Part shown: one piece after another, positions 26,215-35,248 of the stretch
Layout: each line of letters begins with the position of its first letter
Position numbering within the stretch: the stretch's first letter is position 1
Assembly: GCA_020637215.1 (NCBI GenBank)
Contig: JACJWI010000005.1
Coordinates: forward strand, 124,001 to 188,000
From: Microthrixaceae bacterium
GTDB lineage: Bacteria; Actinomycetota; Acidimicrobiia; Acidimicrobiales; Microtrichaceae
Length of the DNA stretch: 64,000 nt
Direction of reading: 5' to 3'
Notes under the pieces: generated by a model
The model's database searches: none
What the model was told of the DNA's origin: nothing
Seen by the model: only the letters and a program-made list of their open reading frames with translations
Made by a program: the position numbers and the translations under genes

Positions 26215-27570
26215 ATGTCGATGCATCGATCTCGTGCGCTGACGTTGTTCGGCGTGGTCGCAGCCCTTCTCGCCGGGTGCGTGGCGTCGCCGCCGGCTCC
26301 GCCCGACCTGGCTGTCCGCTGAACCGATCCCGAACCGTCGACCGTCCCGACGTGGAGTCCCAGCGGACCCCGGTCCGCGATGGCAGGGTTGCCCGGCGGC
26401 GGGGTCGTGGTCGCGGGCAAGGTGTGGACCGGTGCCGGTAGCCCGCCGTTCACGCCGACGGTCACCGTGTGGAGCGCCGACGGCTCCCGACGTTGGACCG
26501 CCTCGCTTCCCGGGTGGTCGTCCGCCACCGCGGTCGTGGGGACTCCCGGTGGAGGGGTGGTCGCCGGACGGGTCGAGTCGGCCGACGTCGCCGAGATCGT
26601 CTCCTATCTCGGCGACGGGACGCCGAACCCCGGGTTCGGAGTCGGTGGCATCGCTCAGATCCCCGTACCGTCGTACCCGGTCGTCGGTGGGTACACCCCG
26701 TACGCCACGGTCTCGGCGCTGGCGCTCGACGGCGACGGCCGGATCGTGGTCGCACTCGTGTCCGGGCAGTGCGACAACCGGGTGCGGGCATGCCGCTACT
26801 CGGACGGAGCGGTGCACCTCACCCGGCTGCTGCCCGACGGCGCTGTCGACCCGGACTTCCACGGCGGCACCCCGCTGCCGATCGGGGTGAACTCGACCCC
26901 GGTGTTCGACCTGCGCTCCAAGCTCGTGACATGGGCCGACGGCAGCATCGGGGTGGCCACCGGGGTCGGACCCGACGCGGTGACCAAGGTCCTCCCGGAC
27001 GGCAGCGGATTGGACCGGGCCTTCGGCGACGGCGGCGCGGCGTTCGTCCAACCGGGCGCCGAGGCGGGCTGCGGGGTCGGCGACGACGTGGGCGTTCTCG
27101 ACCTACGCCCCGACGGAACCCTGCTCGCCACCTTCGAGCACGGGCCGACCGGGTCGCCGGCGCCCGGACCGGACTGCGACTGGGTGGCGGTTCAGCTGAC
27201 CGCCGACGGTGTGCTCGATCCCACCTTCGCCGGGGACGGACGGCTGGAGCTCCCCCAGTGGTACCTGGATCCGTACACGCGATCGAGCAGCGACGGCGAC
27301 GGCGGGTTCAGCGTGATCGTCCCCCGGGGCAGCGCCGACCCCAGCCTCGGCAACACCGGTGAAGGTCTCCGCGTGCTGGTGCGCAGCTACGCGCCGGACG
27401 GCCACGTCCGCTCCGATCACCAGTTGCCGGCGTACTTCGAGCTGTCGTCCCACTCCGTCGTCGGCGCGACGCTCCAGCTGCTCGACTCGGTCGTCGACGG
27501 ATCGGGCAACCGCTACGTCCACTCCGAGGGCGGGGACTCGCCGTACCGCGGTCTGATCGCCCTCGGCTGA
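26215..27570 (+). pseudogene. Delta-60-repeat lipoprotein interrupted by in-frame TGA
   Basis: An ATG at 26215 with GGGAGG upstream starts a lipoprotein signal (basic start, then ALTLFGVVAALLAGC). At codon 36 (26320-26322) a TGA stops translation, but the same frame continues open for 416 more codons. The downstream part contains repeated delta-60 motifs: DGTPNPGFGVGGI, DGAVDPDFHGG, GSGLDRAFGDGG, DGVLDPTFAGDG. These form a beta-propeller-like secreted protein. A restart at ATG 26380 would lack the signal. Either a nonsense mutation (for example CGA or TGG to TGA) inactivated the gene or readthrough/sequence error is involved. Confidence 0.75.
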
Positions 27571-27574
27571 GCGG

Positions 27575-28759
27575 TCAGTCCTTGCGGTAGACGGTGACCA
27601 CGGCGGCGCCGCCCAGACCCAGGTTGTGCTGGATGCCGACCCGGGCCCCGTCGACCTGACGAGCCTCGGCGTCGCCTCGGAGCTGCCAGGTGATCTCGCT
27701 GCACTGGGCGAGGCCGGTCGCTCCCAACGGGTGGCCCTTGGAGATGAGCCCGCCGCTCGGGTTCACCACCCACCGGCCGCCGTAGGTGACCGCACCGTCG
27801 TGGATGAGCTCGCCCGCCTTGCCCTCGGCGCACAGCCCGAGGCCCTGGTAGGTGATCAGCTCGTTGGCGCTGAAGCAGTCGTGCAGCTCGACGACCTGGG
27901 CGTCCTCGGGTCCCAGACCCGACTCCTCGTAGGCCTGGCGGGCGGCGGCCTCGGTGAGGTGGATGCCGGCGATCGCCATGTCGCTTCCCTCGAAGGTGTC
28001 GTCGAAGTCGGTGGTCATCGCCTGGCCCGCGATCTCCACCGCCCGGTCCTCGAGGCCGTGCTCCTTGACGAAGCGCTCGCTGGCCACCACCGCGGCGGCC
28101 CCGCCGTCGGAGGTGGGGCAGCACTGCAGCTTGGTCAACGGGTCGTACACCGTCGGCGCGTCGAGGATGTCCTGGAGGCTGTACTGGTCGCGGAACTGCG
28201 AGTACGGGTTGTTGACCGAGTGGCGGTGGTTCTTCTCGCCGATGCGGGCGAAGGTCTCGGCGGTGACGCCGTAGCGCTCCATGTACTCCCGGCCGGCGTT
28301 GCCGAACAGCTGGGCAGCGGGCGGGGCGGGCTCGAACCCGCGGCGCTGCACCATGTCGGTGAAGTGCTTGTCCATGGGGTTGGTGCGGTCCTCGAAGTTG
28401 CCCTTGAGGGAGCCCTTCTGCATCTTCTCGAAACCGAGGGCCAGCACGCAGTCGGCCAGGCCGCCCTGGACGAAGCGGCGGCCCAGGTACAGCGCCGAGC
28501 TGCCGGTCGAGCAGTTGTTGTTGACGTTGACGGCGGGGATCCCGGTGAGGCCGAGCTCGTACAGCGCCCGCTGGCCCGAGGTCGAGTCGCCGTAGCAGTA
28601 GCCGATGAACGCGGACTCGATGTCTGAGTAGTCGATGCCGGCGTCGGCCAGCGCCTTCTCGCCGGCTTCGCGGCCCATGTCGGGGTAGTCCCAGTCGCGG
28701 CTGCCGGGCTTCTCGAAGCGGGTCATGCCGACGCCGATCACATAGGTCTTCGTGGTCAT
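27575..28759 (-). CDS. Thiolase-fold lipid-transfer protein / acyl-CoA thiolase
   Basis: 394 residues. It belongs to the SCP-x/Ltp-type thiolase subgroup: start TYVIGVGMTRFEKPG, nucleophile Cys in VNNNCSTGSSALYLG (about residue 90), VELHDCFSANELI with the His, and the C-terminal GGLISKGHPLGATG loop. These enzymes perform the final thiolysis or retro-aldol steps of sterol side-chain or fatty-acid degradation. It is coupled to the upstream metalloprotease gene: that gene's TGA overlaps a GTG at 28768, nine bases before the ATG used here. Confidence 0.85.
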   Translation of the reverse strand: MTTKTYVIGVGMTRFEKPGSRDWDYPDMGREAGEKALADAGIDYSDIESAFIGYCYGDSTSGQRALYELGLTGIPAVNVNNNCSTGSSALYLGRRFVQGGLADCVLALGFEKMQKGSLKGNFEDRTNPMDKHFTDMVQRRGFEPAPPAAQLFGNAGREYMERYGVTAETFARIGEKNHRHSVNNPYSQFRDQYSLQDILDAPTVYDPLTKLQCCPTSDGGAAAVVASERFVKEHGLEDRAVEIAGQAMTTDFDDTFEGSDMAIAGIHLTEAAARQAYEESGLGPEDAQVVELHDCFSANELITYQGLGLCAEGKAGELIHDGAVTYGGRWVVNPSGGLISKGHPLGATGLAQCSEITWQLRGDAEARQVDGARVGIQHNLGLGGAAVVTVYRKD

Positions 28760-28764
28760 GGTCC

Positions 28765-29469
28765 TCACGGTAGGCGTCGGGCCGCTGGCGGGGTGGCCCC
28801 GAACAGCTGGAGCAGCGCGGCGGCCGGATCGGTCGCCGGTCGAGCGCGGGTTCCGGTGGCGGCGAGTCCCGCGTCGTCACCGCTGCGGTACTGCGACATG
28901 GTCGGCTCCACGTACGGGTTCATGACCTGGTGCTGACCCTCGAACGTCTCGCTGTGGTGGTCCAGGCCGACGGCGTGCCCGAGCTCGTGCAGCAGCACCG
29001 CCCGTCGGGTCGCCGCGTCGTCGAGCATGGCGGGCACCACCGAGAGCCGGACGTCGCGGATCACGTGGCGTTCTTCGGGCGTGAAGCCCCACTGGCCCCA
29101 CATCTCGGCGCAGCCGATCGCACCGGCCGAGCAGTACGTGCCGACGACGACGGTGATCTCGGGGGTCGAGCCGACCAGGTCGGGGGCCGGGGTCGGCGCC
29201 GGCGGGCCGAGGACGAAGGTGATCCCGGAGCGGGCGGTGACCTCGGCCGCGGCGGCCATGACCTCGTCGGTCAGCGACCCGGCCGAGGGGTGGACCCGCA
29301 CGACGAAGCTCGACGACGGCGCCCATTCGGTCAGCCGGTAGCCCGGCCCTGACGGCGGCTGCGGTTGCGGGGCCCGGGGGGCAGCGCTGCACGCGGCGAG
29401 GATGGCGAGGACGGCGACGGCTGCCGCCGCGGTGGCGGATCTTGCGACCTGTCGTGGGCTCGGACGCAT
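28765..29469 (-). CDS. Secreted matrixin-like metalloprotease lipoprotein
   Basis: 234 residues. The lipoprotein signal ends AVLAILAAC at about residue 28. The zinc site is HELGHAVGLDHH, the full HExxHxxGxxH metzincin motif near residue 165, followed by the Met-turn-like QVMNPY. Two cysteines (TYCSAGAIGCAEM) may pair. A short extracellular zinc peptidase of the matrixin/ADAM-like clan is likely. The start ATG 29469 has GAGGAT upstream. The stop overlaps the start region of the thiolase gene. Confidence 0.8.
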   Translation of the reverse strand: MRPSPRQVARSATAAAAVAVLAILAACSAAPRAPQPQPPSGPGYRLTEWAPSSSFVVRVHPSAGSLTDEVMAAAAEVTARSGITFVLGPPAPTPAPDLVGSTPEITVVVGTYCSAGAIGCAEMWGQWGFTPEERHVIRDVRLSVVPAMLDDAATRRAVLLHELGHAVGLDHHSETFEGQHQVMNPYVEPTMSQYRSGDDAGLAATGTRARPATDPAAALLQLFGATPPAARRLP

Positions 29470-29707
29470 CGGTGATCCTCCGGACGACTCGACGACTGGA
29501 CCTGATGCAGCGTCTTCGGAGGCGGTGCGGAGCGGGTTGAGCACGATGATCCGGACTGCTCAGCCCGGGGAACAACCGCGTGGGCCCTGCGGTTGGCTCC
29601 GGTGGTCCGACCGACCTCGCGACCTGGGCCGATCGGTCCCCGACGACGGCCGGTCCCGCCTGCGGTAGCCGACGAGCGTCGTCGGGCCGCCCACACCAGG
29701 AGACGAC

Positions 29708-30100
29708 ATGGCTCTCGATCCCGATCTCAAGGACCTCGCGCAGGCGAAGAACTTCGCGGCGCTCACCACGCTGATGCCCGACGGCCACCCCCAGACCCAG
29801 ATCATGTGGGTGGGCGCCGATGACGAGCACGTGATCATCAACACGCAGCTCGACCGCCAGAAGTACCGCAACGTCCTCGCAGATCCCCGCGTCACCGTGA
29901 CCGTGTTCGATGCCGACAACCCGTACCGCTACGTCGAGGCCCGTGGTCGGGTCGCGCGCACCCAGGACGGCGCGGCCGCCGCGGCCAGCATCGACGAGCT
30001 GTCGCGCAAGTACACCGGTGGGGACTACGGCATGGGGCCGACGGACAGTCGCGTCATCCTGTTCATCGACGTGGAGCGGGTCCACAAGAACGGATACTGA
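29708..30100 (+). CDS. PPOX-class split-barrel oxidoreductase (F420/FMN)
   Basis: 130 residues. It shows the classical split beta-barrel of pyridoxamine-phosphate-oxidase-like F420-dependent enzymes: FAALTTLMPDGHPQTQIMWV, VIINTQLDRQKYRNVLADPRV and YRYVEARGRV. Homologues reduce or oxidise small molecules with F420H2 or bind FMN. GGAGACGAC lies before the ATG. Appears monocistronic. Confidence 0.85.
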   Translation: MALDPDLKDLAQAKNFAALTTLMPDGHPQTQIMWVGADDEHVIINTQLDRQKYRNVLADPRVTVTVFDADNPYRYVEARGRVARTQDGAAAAASIDELSRKYTGGDYGMGPTDSRVILFIDVERVHKNGY

Positions 30101-30127
30101 CGGCGGGCCCCGACGGGTCGGGTCCGT

Positions 30128-30162
30128 TCAGTCGGATCCGATCAGTCGGATCCGTTCAGCCG
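30128..30162. repeat. Tandem 14-bp repeat at amidase 3' end
   Basis: TCAGTCGGATCCGA/T is repeated two and a half times across the intergenic gap and into the stop codon of the amidase gene (30156-30158). Confidence 0.75.
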
Positions 30163-31514
30163 AGCCCGAAGGGGGTGAAGCCCGGCGCGGTCAGCGGCCA
30201 GGGACGCGAGCGCTCCAGCACCTCGGCCACGCCGAGCGCCAACCCGTCGGACCAGCGGGGCGCCACCAGCTGCAGACCCATCGGCACGCCCCGGTCGCCG
30301 AGTCCCATCGGCACGCTCGCGGCGGGGTGCCCGGTCAGGTTGATGTCGGGGGTGTTGGCTGCGATCGACGGATCTCCGGTGACCGAGCCGGCGTCGGTAG
30401 CGGCCGGGCCCTCGGGCCCCCAGTCCTGGACGTTCAGGGTCGGCAACGCCAGGACCGAGTCGCCCCCGAGCGTGTCGTCGATCCGGGCGCCGAGCTCGTG
30501 GCGCCGCCGGGTGGCGGCCAGGTAGTCCTCCATCGACACGCCGATGCCGAACTGCAGGATGTCCTGAAGTGAGGTGTCGAAGCTCTCCCAGCGGTCGCGT
30601 TCCCCGGCCAGGCTGTGGGCGAGCTCGCAGGACGAGATGAAGAACCAGTCGATGATCGCCTGGGCGCCGCAGGGGGAGTCCACCCGCTCGACGGGGATGC
30701 CGTCGGCCGCGATGGCGTCGAGGGATGCCTCGTAGGCGGCCTCGACGACGGGGTCGACATCGGCCCGGAAGGTCCGACAGGCCCGGACGCTCGCCGGTCG
30801 GGTCGGGGTGAACTGGCCGGGGGCCGTCGGTGCCGACAGCCAGTCGCCCGGCGACGCGCCGGCGACCAGCTGCGCCTGGAGGACGACGTCGGCGACGGTG
30901 CTCGCGGTGACGCCCTGGGTGGACAGCTCGATCCAGCGGGGCAGCACGTTGCGTCCCACCGAGCCGGTGGTCGGCTTGAGGCCGACCAGCCCGCACAGCG
31001 CGGCGGGTATCCGGACGCTGCCGCCGCCGTCGGAGGTGGTCGCGATCGGGACGAACCCGGCGGCCAGCGCCGCGGCGGACCCTCCGCTCGAGCCGCCGGG
31101 GGAGCAGTCGGTGTTCCACGGGTTGCGAGTGGCGCCGAACACGAGGTTGGCGGTGAACGGCGCGTGGCCGAACGCCGGGGTGTTGGTGCGGCCGAGGACG
31201 ATCGCTCCCGCGGCCCGCAGCCGGGCGACCGCGTCGTCGTCGCTGTCGTCGGGGTCGGCGTCGACGAACATCGCGGACCCGTAGGTGGTGACCGAGCCGG
31301 CGCAGCGGGCCATGTCCTTGACCAGGAACGGGAGGCCGGCCAGCGGACCGGATCGGTCGTGGCCCGCGGCGACCTCGCGGGCGGCGTCGGCGTCGAGTCG
31401 GACCACGGCGTTGATCGCGCCGTCGCCGGCGTCGATGCGACGGACCGCCTCCTCGACCAGGTCGACGGGGTCGATCGCCCCGGATTGCACACCGTGGACC
31501 AGTTCGCTCAGCAC
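30156..31514 (-). CDS. Amidase (amidase signature family)
   Basis: 452 residues. The Ser-cisSer-Lys triad of amidase-signature enzymes is visible: Lys in LPFLVKDMA (about residue 75), and the Gly/Ser-rich block CSPGGSSGGSAAALAAG followed by TTSDGGGSVRIPAA. It hydrolyses amide bonds of unknown substrate. The GTG at 31514 starts LSELVHGVQSG, the normal start of the fold. Palindromic repeat C copy 1 lies 41 bp upstream. Confidence 0.9.
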   Translation of the reverse strand: MLSELVHGVQSGAIDPVDLVEEAVRRIDAGDGAINAVVRLDADAAREVAAGHDRSGPLAGLPFLVKDMARCAGSVTTYGSAMFVDADPDDSDDDAVARLRAAGAIVLGRTNTPAFGHAPFTANLVFGATRNPWNTDCSPGGSSGGSAAALAAGFVPIATTSDGGGSVRIPAALCGLVGLKPTTGSVGRNVLPRWIELSTQGVTASTVADVVLQAQLVAGASPGDWLSAPTAPGQFTPTRPASVRACRTFRADVDPVVEAAYEASLDAIAADGIPVERVDSPCGAQAIIDWFFISSCELAHSLAGERDRWESFDTSLQDILQFGIGVSMEDYLAATRRRHELGARIDDTLGGDSVLALPTLNVQDWGPEGPAATDAGSVTGDPSIAANTPDINLTGHPAASVPMGLGDRGVPMGLQLVAPRWSDGLALGVAEVLERSRPWPLTAPGFTPFGLG

Positions 31515-31554
31515 AGCGGCGACGCTACCGGCGCCCCCACCCCTCACCCGTCGC

Positions 31555-31605
31555 GTTCTGACGACAAGTCACGACACTGGCGGTACTCGACTGTCATGAG
31601 AATCG
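31555..31605. repeat. Palindromic element family C, copy 1
   Basis: A 51-bp sequence beginning GTTCTGACGACAAGTCACG. Its reverse complement recurs at 32274-32324 with two differences. The ends (TTCTGACGACA and TGTCATGAGAA) are imperfect inverted repeats of each other. The TTCTGAC side is flanked by a C-rich run, as in the other copies. Confidence 0.9.
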
Positions 31606-31607
31606 CG

Positions 31608-31651
31608 TTGACGAGTCTGCGGACCGACTCTAGGTTATTAGGTATGCCTAA
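31608..31651 (+). promoter_or_regulatory. Strong promoter with palindromic operator at the start site
   Basis: TTGACG (31608-31613), a 17-bp spacer and TAGGTT (31631-31636) form a textbook sigma70-type promoter. It predicts transcription starting at about 31643, one base before the ATG at 31644, so the mRNA may be leaderless. The palindrome TTAGG-TATG-CCTAA (31638-31651) covers the start site and is a plausible repressor site; its half-sites resemble DtxR-family boxes but the spacing is shorter. Confidence 0.5.
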
Positions 31652-32231
31652 CAATGACGGTGGCGGGATGAGCGGCGCTCCCCGGGATGAGGTGAGCCGG
31701 TCCGTGCTTCGCGAGGCGATCGTGCTCGCCCACACCGTGCCGGGAGCGGTGCTGCGGCTGGTCACCCATCGGGGCGAGGTGACCGTCGGGCGCGGTCCCG
31801 ACCACGACCTGTCACCGTGCGACCTCCGGCAGGCGTACCTGGTCGGCACTGCCCCGGGTCGACGTGACTGCTTCCCCGTCGTCCGGGAGGTCGAGCTCGG
31901 CGGCGTCGTGCGCGAGCTCGGCGGCGGTCTCTACGAGGCGTGGGCTCCGGACCTCACCTCGGTGCAGCGCTGGTTCGTCACCTCGCTGTTCCCCGGCGAC
32001 ATCGTCGAGCTGGCCGACGGGTGGGACGAGGACGGTGATCTCCCCGTGGAGTCGGTGCGGGCCGACGTCGCCACCGACACCGCACTCGGCCTGTCGTCGG
32101 TGCGCTTGGATGTCGGCGACGACGACCCGGAGGGTCACCTGGACGAGGTGTCGCGTCGGTTCCTCGAGCGCTGCATGGCCGAGGAGCTCGTCCAGTCAGT
32201 CGCCTCGGAGCAGATCCCCCGATTCTCCTGA
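31644..32231 (+). CDS. Acidic protein of unknown function framed by inverted repeats
   Basis: 195 residues from ATG 31644 (upstream ATG 31596 and downstream ATG 31668 are also in frame). It has no signal peptide or membrane helix. Visible segments include LREAIVLAHTVPGAVLRLV, GGLYEAWAPDLTSVQRWFV and a very acidic centre (ELADGWDEDGDLPVE), ending in a predicted helix VSRRFLERCMAEELVQS. I do not recognise a family. The gene with its promoter lies between inverted copies of repeat C (31555-31605 and 32274-32324), so the whole 770-bp segment looks like a unit. Confidence 0.6.
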   Translation: MPNNDGGGMSGAPRDEVSRSVLREAIVLAHTVPGAVLRLVTHRGEVTVGRGPDHDLSPCDLRQAYLVGTAPGRRDCFPVVREVELGGVVRELGGGLYEAWAPDLTSVQRWFVTSLFPGDIVELADGWDEDGDLPVESVRADVATDTALGLSSVRLDVGDDDPEGHLDEVSRRFLERCMAEELVQSVASEQIPRFS

Positions 32232-32273
32232 CGGCCCGATCTCCAGACAGGCCCGACTTTCTGCGGACGGCTC

Positions 32274-32324
32274 CGATTCTCGTGACAGTTGAGTACCGCC
32301 AGTGTCGTGACTTGTCGTCAGAAC
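32274..32324. repeat. Palindromic element family C, copy 2 (inverted)
   Basis: Reverse complement of copy 1 with two base differences over 51 bp. It lies between the convergent ends of the unknown gene (32231) and the FGGY kinase (32344). The TTCTGAC-equivalent side is again followed by a G-rich run (C-rich on the element strand). Confidence 0.9.
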
Positions 32325-32343
32325 CTGGGGTGAGAAGCGGGGG

Positions 32344-33957
32344 TCAGGGGGTGGGGCGGGAGGCGAGGCGGTGGAGGCGGCGCGCCACGCCCTTGAGCTC
32401 CTTGTGCAACCCGACGAACTCGCGGTGACGCTCGGCGTAGTGCGCCGAGGCCTCCGGGTCGGGCCGGAACACCCGGTCGACGGTCGCTCCCGCGGCCACG
32501 TCGCCCGGCTCCAGCCGCCCGGTGACCAGACCGGCGAACAGCGCCGCGCCCCGCACGTTGGCCACCAGAGGGTCGGCCACCCGGTGCACGGGTCGGCCGA
32601 TCACGTCCGCGTGGATCTGGCACCACACGTCGGACTGGGCGCCGCCGCCGATCGCCCGCAGGTCGACCAGCTGGTGCTTGACCACGTCCTCGGACACCTC
32701 GAGCAGCCAGCGCACCTGGTGCGCCACGCCCTCGAGCACGGCGCGCACCATCTGCGGGCGCCCCGAGTCGATGCCGATGTTGAGGAACGCGGCACGCACC
32801 GCGGTGTCGGCGCTGGGCGAGCGCATGCCCTTGAGCCACGGGGCGAACATGACGCCGTCGGCGCCGGGGGCGACCTTCTCGGCCACCCGGTCGAGGTCCT
32901 TCAGCGTCGGCGACGCCCCGGGGGTCAGGCCGTCGTCCGCGGCGACCACCATGTCGAGGAGCCACTCCATCGACGCCCCGCCGCAGTCGTGGTTGTTGAC
33001 CAGCACGTACTGGCCGGCCAACGCCGAGGGCACCGTCGCCATCTGGCTCATCAGCGACGTCTTCTTGGACGGGGTGTGGGCCCCGACCCACGCCGAGGTC
33101 GAGATCGACAGGTGGCCGTGGAAGTTGTCGACCGCACCGGAGCCGAGAGTGGCCGCGTGCAGGTCGGGCAGGCCGGTCACCACCGGGATGCCGGCGGGGA
33201 TGCCGAGCTCGTCGGCCACCTCCCCCAGGACCTCGCCGACCACCGAGCGGATCGGCTGCAACGGCGGGAGGCGGTCGACGTCGGTGCCGGCGTAGCGGCA
33301 GAGGCGCCGGTCGTAGGCGACGGTGTCGAGGACCCGGTTGTCGGTCAGGAAGCTGGCCAGCATCGACGCCTGGGTCGCGGCGACCTTCCCGGTGAAGCGC
33401 AGGTTGAGGTAGTCGACCGGCTCCATGAAGTGGACGGTCTCGGCGTAGACGTCGGGCTGGTGGTGGCGGATCCACAGGCGCTGGCCCATCGGGTCGTTGC
33501 CGAGCGGGCTGGGGGCGCCGCCGGTGATGCGGATGAAGTCGAGCGCGACCTTGGGGCGGTAGCCCTCGACCGCGGTCCGCCCGCCGAGCTGTTCGGCGGC
33601 CAGGCGGTGGGCCCGCTGGTCGAGCCACAGGATGCAGTCTCCGACCGGTCGACCGTCGCCGCCGACCGGGACGGTCGATCCCCACTGGCCGGTGCACGCG
33701 ACCGCCACGATGCGGGCGGGGTCGACGGCGCCGCGCTCGGACAACGCCCGGGCCGAGGCGACCACCGCGTCCCACCAGTGCGTGGCGTCCTCGGTGGCGG
33801 TCCCGTCGGGGGCGGTGTGGATCGGCACCCGTCGGTGCTCGTGGTCGATCACGTTGCCGGCCAGGTCGACGTACGCGGTCTTGGGGCCGCCGGTGCCCAG
33901 GTCGACCGCCAGCACGACCGCGTCGGAGCGCTCGGTCGAGCGGGGGTGGGTCGGCAT
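32344..33957 (-). CDS. FGGY-family carbohydrate kinase (xylulokinase-like)
   Basis: 537 residues with the actin-like ATPase fold of FGGY kinases: phosphate-1 loop VLAVDLGTGGPKTAYVD, then ACTGQWGSTVPV, and the signature ILWLDQRAH. The second domain has GLPDLHAATLGSGA and the adenosine motif RAIGGGAQSDVWCQIHAD. The phosphorylated sugar or polyol is not clear. No transporter or isomerase is adjacent, so the pathway cannot be inferred. Confidence 0.85.
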   Translation of the reverse strand: MPTHPRSTERSDAVVLAVDLGTGGPKTAYVDLAGNVIDHEHRRVPIHTAPDGTATEDATHWWDAVVASARALSERGAVDPARIVAVACTGQWGSTVPVGGDGRPVGDCILWLDQRAHRLAAEQLGGRTAVEGYRPKVALDFIRITGGAPSPLGNDPMGQRLWIRHHQPDVYAETVHFMEPVDYLNLRFTGKVAATQASMLASFLTDNRVLDTVAYDRRLCRYAGTDVDRLPPLQPIRSVVGEVLGEVADELGIPAGIPVVTGLPDLHAATLGSGAVDNFHGHLSISTSAWVGAHTPSKKTSLMSQMATVPSALAGQYVLVNNHDCGGASMEWLLDMVVAADDGLTPGASPTLKDLDRVAEKVAPGADGVMFAPWLKGMRSPSADTAVRAAFLNIGIDSGRPQMVRAVLEGVAHQVRWLLEVSEDVVKHQLVDLRAIGGGAQSDVWCQIHADVIGRPVHRVADPLVANVRGAALFAGLVTGRLEPGDVAAGATVDRVFRPDPEASAHYAERHREFVGLHKELKGVARRLHRLASRPTP

Positions 33958-34049
33958 GGGCCGACACGCTACCGGACGGGTTCTGCGGTGCTGATCCGCG
34001 TGGGGAGCCGGCCGAGGGCGTCAACCGGCTCGCGGTTTCGGGGGTCCCG

Positions 34050-35216
34050 TCAGGGGAGGGCCATCTTGAACAGGCGGGCGATCACCGAGCCGAACTGGCG
34101 GGGCAGCGAACCGGTCACGTACGGCAGACCGTGGCGTTCGCAGGACTCGCGGACCCGAGGGGCGATCTCGGCGTAGCGGTTCGACGGCAGGTCGGGGAAC
34201 AGGTGGTGCTCGATCTGGTAGCTGAGGTTGCCGGTCATCAGGTCCATCAGCGGACCGCCGGAGATGTTGGCCGAACCGAGCACCTGGCGGACGTACCAGC
34301 CGTCGCGGTCCTCCTCGACGACGTCGGTGGCGGTGAACGTCGGCACCTTGCCGGGGAAGTGACCGCAGAAGATGACGGTGAACGACCACACGTTGCGGGC
34401 CAGGTTGGCGGCCATGTTGCCGGCGAGGACCGGGAGGAAGAACGGGCCGGCGAGCAGCGGGAACGCCACGTAGTCCTTGAGCACCTGGCGGCCGGCCTTG
34501 CGGCCGACCTCCCTGAGGCGCTCGCGGGACACCGCGGCGTCGGCTCGTCCGTTGAGGAGCTGGTCGACCTCGACGTCGTGCAGGGCGACGCCCCACTGGA
34601 ACAGCATCCCGAGCACCGCGGCGTAGATCGGCTGGGCCAGGTACACCGGGTGCCAGCGCTGGTCCCGGGTGATGCGCAGCAGGCCGTAGCCGACGTCGCG
34701 GTCCTTGTAGAGGACGTTGGTCCACACGTGATGCGTCTGGTTGTGGGTGTGCTTCCACTGCGAGGACGGGCACGTGTTGTCCCACTCCCAGGTGGTGGAG
34801 TGGATCTCGGGGTCACGCATCCAGTCCCACTGGCCGTGCATGACGTTGTGGCCGATCTCCATGTTCTCGAGGATCTTCGCCGTGGCGAGCATGACGGTCC
34901 CGGCCACCCACGCCGGGGGGAGGATCCCGGCGAACAGGGCGAGGCGACCGGCAGCCTCGAGCCGGCGCTGGGTGTCGATCACCCGGCGGATGTAGGCGGC
35001 GTCGTCCTCGCCGAGCGAGTCGAGGATCTCCTGGCGGAGACGGTCCATCTCGGCGCCGAAGTCGGCCATCTCCTCGGCGGTCAGGCCCGACGGGCCGGGC
35101 CCGGGCGTGCGCTCCGCCGGGTCGACGACCCGCAGGGGGCCGGCGGGGTGGGTGTCGGACGTGTTGTCGGTGGACTCCGGCTCGTCGCCGGGACCGGTTC
35201 GCATGACGGCGACCAT
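34050..35216 (-). CDS. Membrane fatty acid desaturase (DesA3-like)
   Basis: 388 residues. Three histidine boxes bind the di-iron centre: GHNVMHGQ, HTHNQTHHVW and QIEHHLFPDLP. Hydrophobic segments lie around 100-130 and 220-290. It would introduce a cis double bond into acyl chains at the membrane. ATG 35216 has GGAGGA upstream. It follows a ferredoxin-type reductase gene by 32 bp, the same pairing as Rv3230c-desA3 in Mycobacterium, where the reductase supplies electrons to the stearoyl Delta9 desaturase. Confidence 0.9.
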   Translation of the reverse strand: MVAVMRTGPGDEPESTDNTSDTHPAGPLRVVDPAERTPGPGPSGLTAEEMADFGAEMDRLRQEILDSLGEDDAAYIRRVIDTQRRLEAAGRLALFAGILPPAWVAGTVMLATAKILENMEIGHNVMHGQWDWMRDPEIHSTTWEWDNTCPSSQWKHTHNQTHHVWTNVLYKDRDVGYGLLRITRDQRWHPVYLAQPIYAAVLGMLFQWGVALHDVEVDQLLNGRADAAVSRERLREVGRKAGRQVLKDYVAFPLLAGPFFLPVLAGNMAANLARNVWSFTVIFCGHFPGKVPTFTATDVVEEDRDGWYVRQVLGSANISGGPLMDLMTGNLSYQIEHHLFPDLPSNRYAEIAPRVRESCERHGLPYVTGSLPRQFGSVIARLFKMALP

Positions 35217-35248
35217 GGTTCCTCCTGGGGGGTGCCCGCCGGGGCGGG

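Noticed and set aside
31638..31651. TTAGGTATGCCTAA as a classical DtxR/IdeR iron box
   Set aside because: The DtxR/IdeR box is 19 bp with nine bases between TTAGG and CCTAA; here only four. Kept as an unspecified operator.
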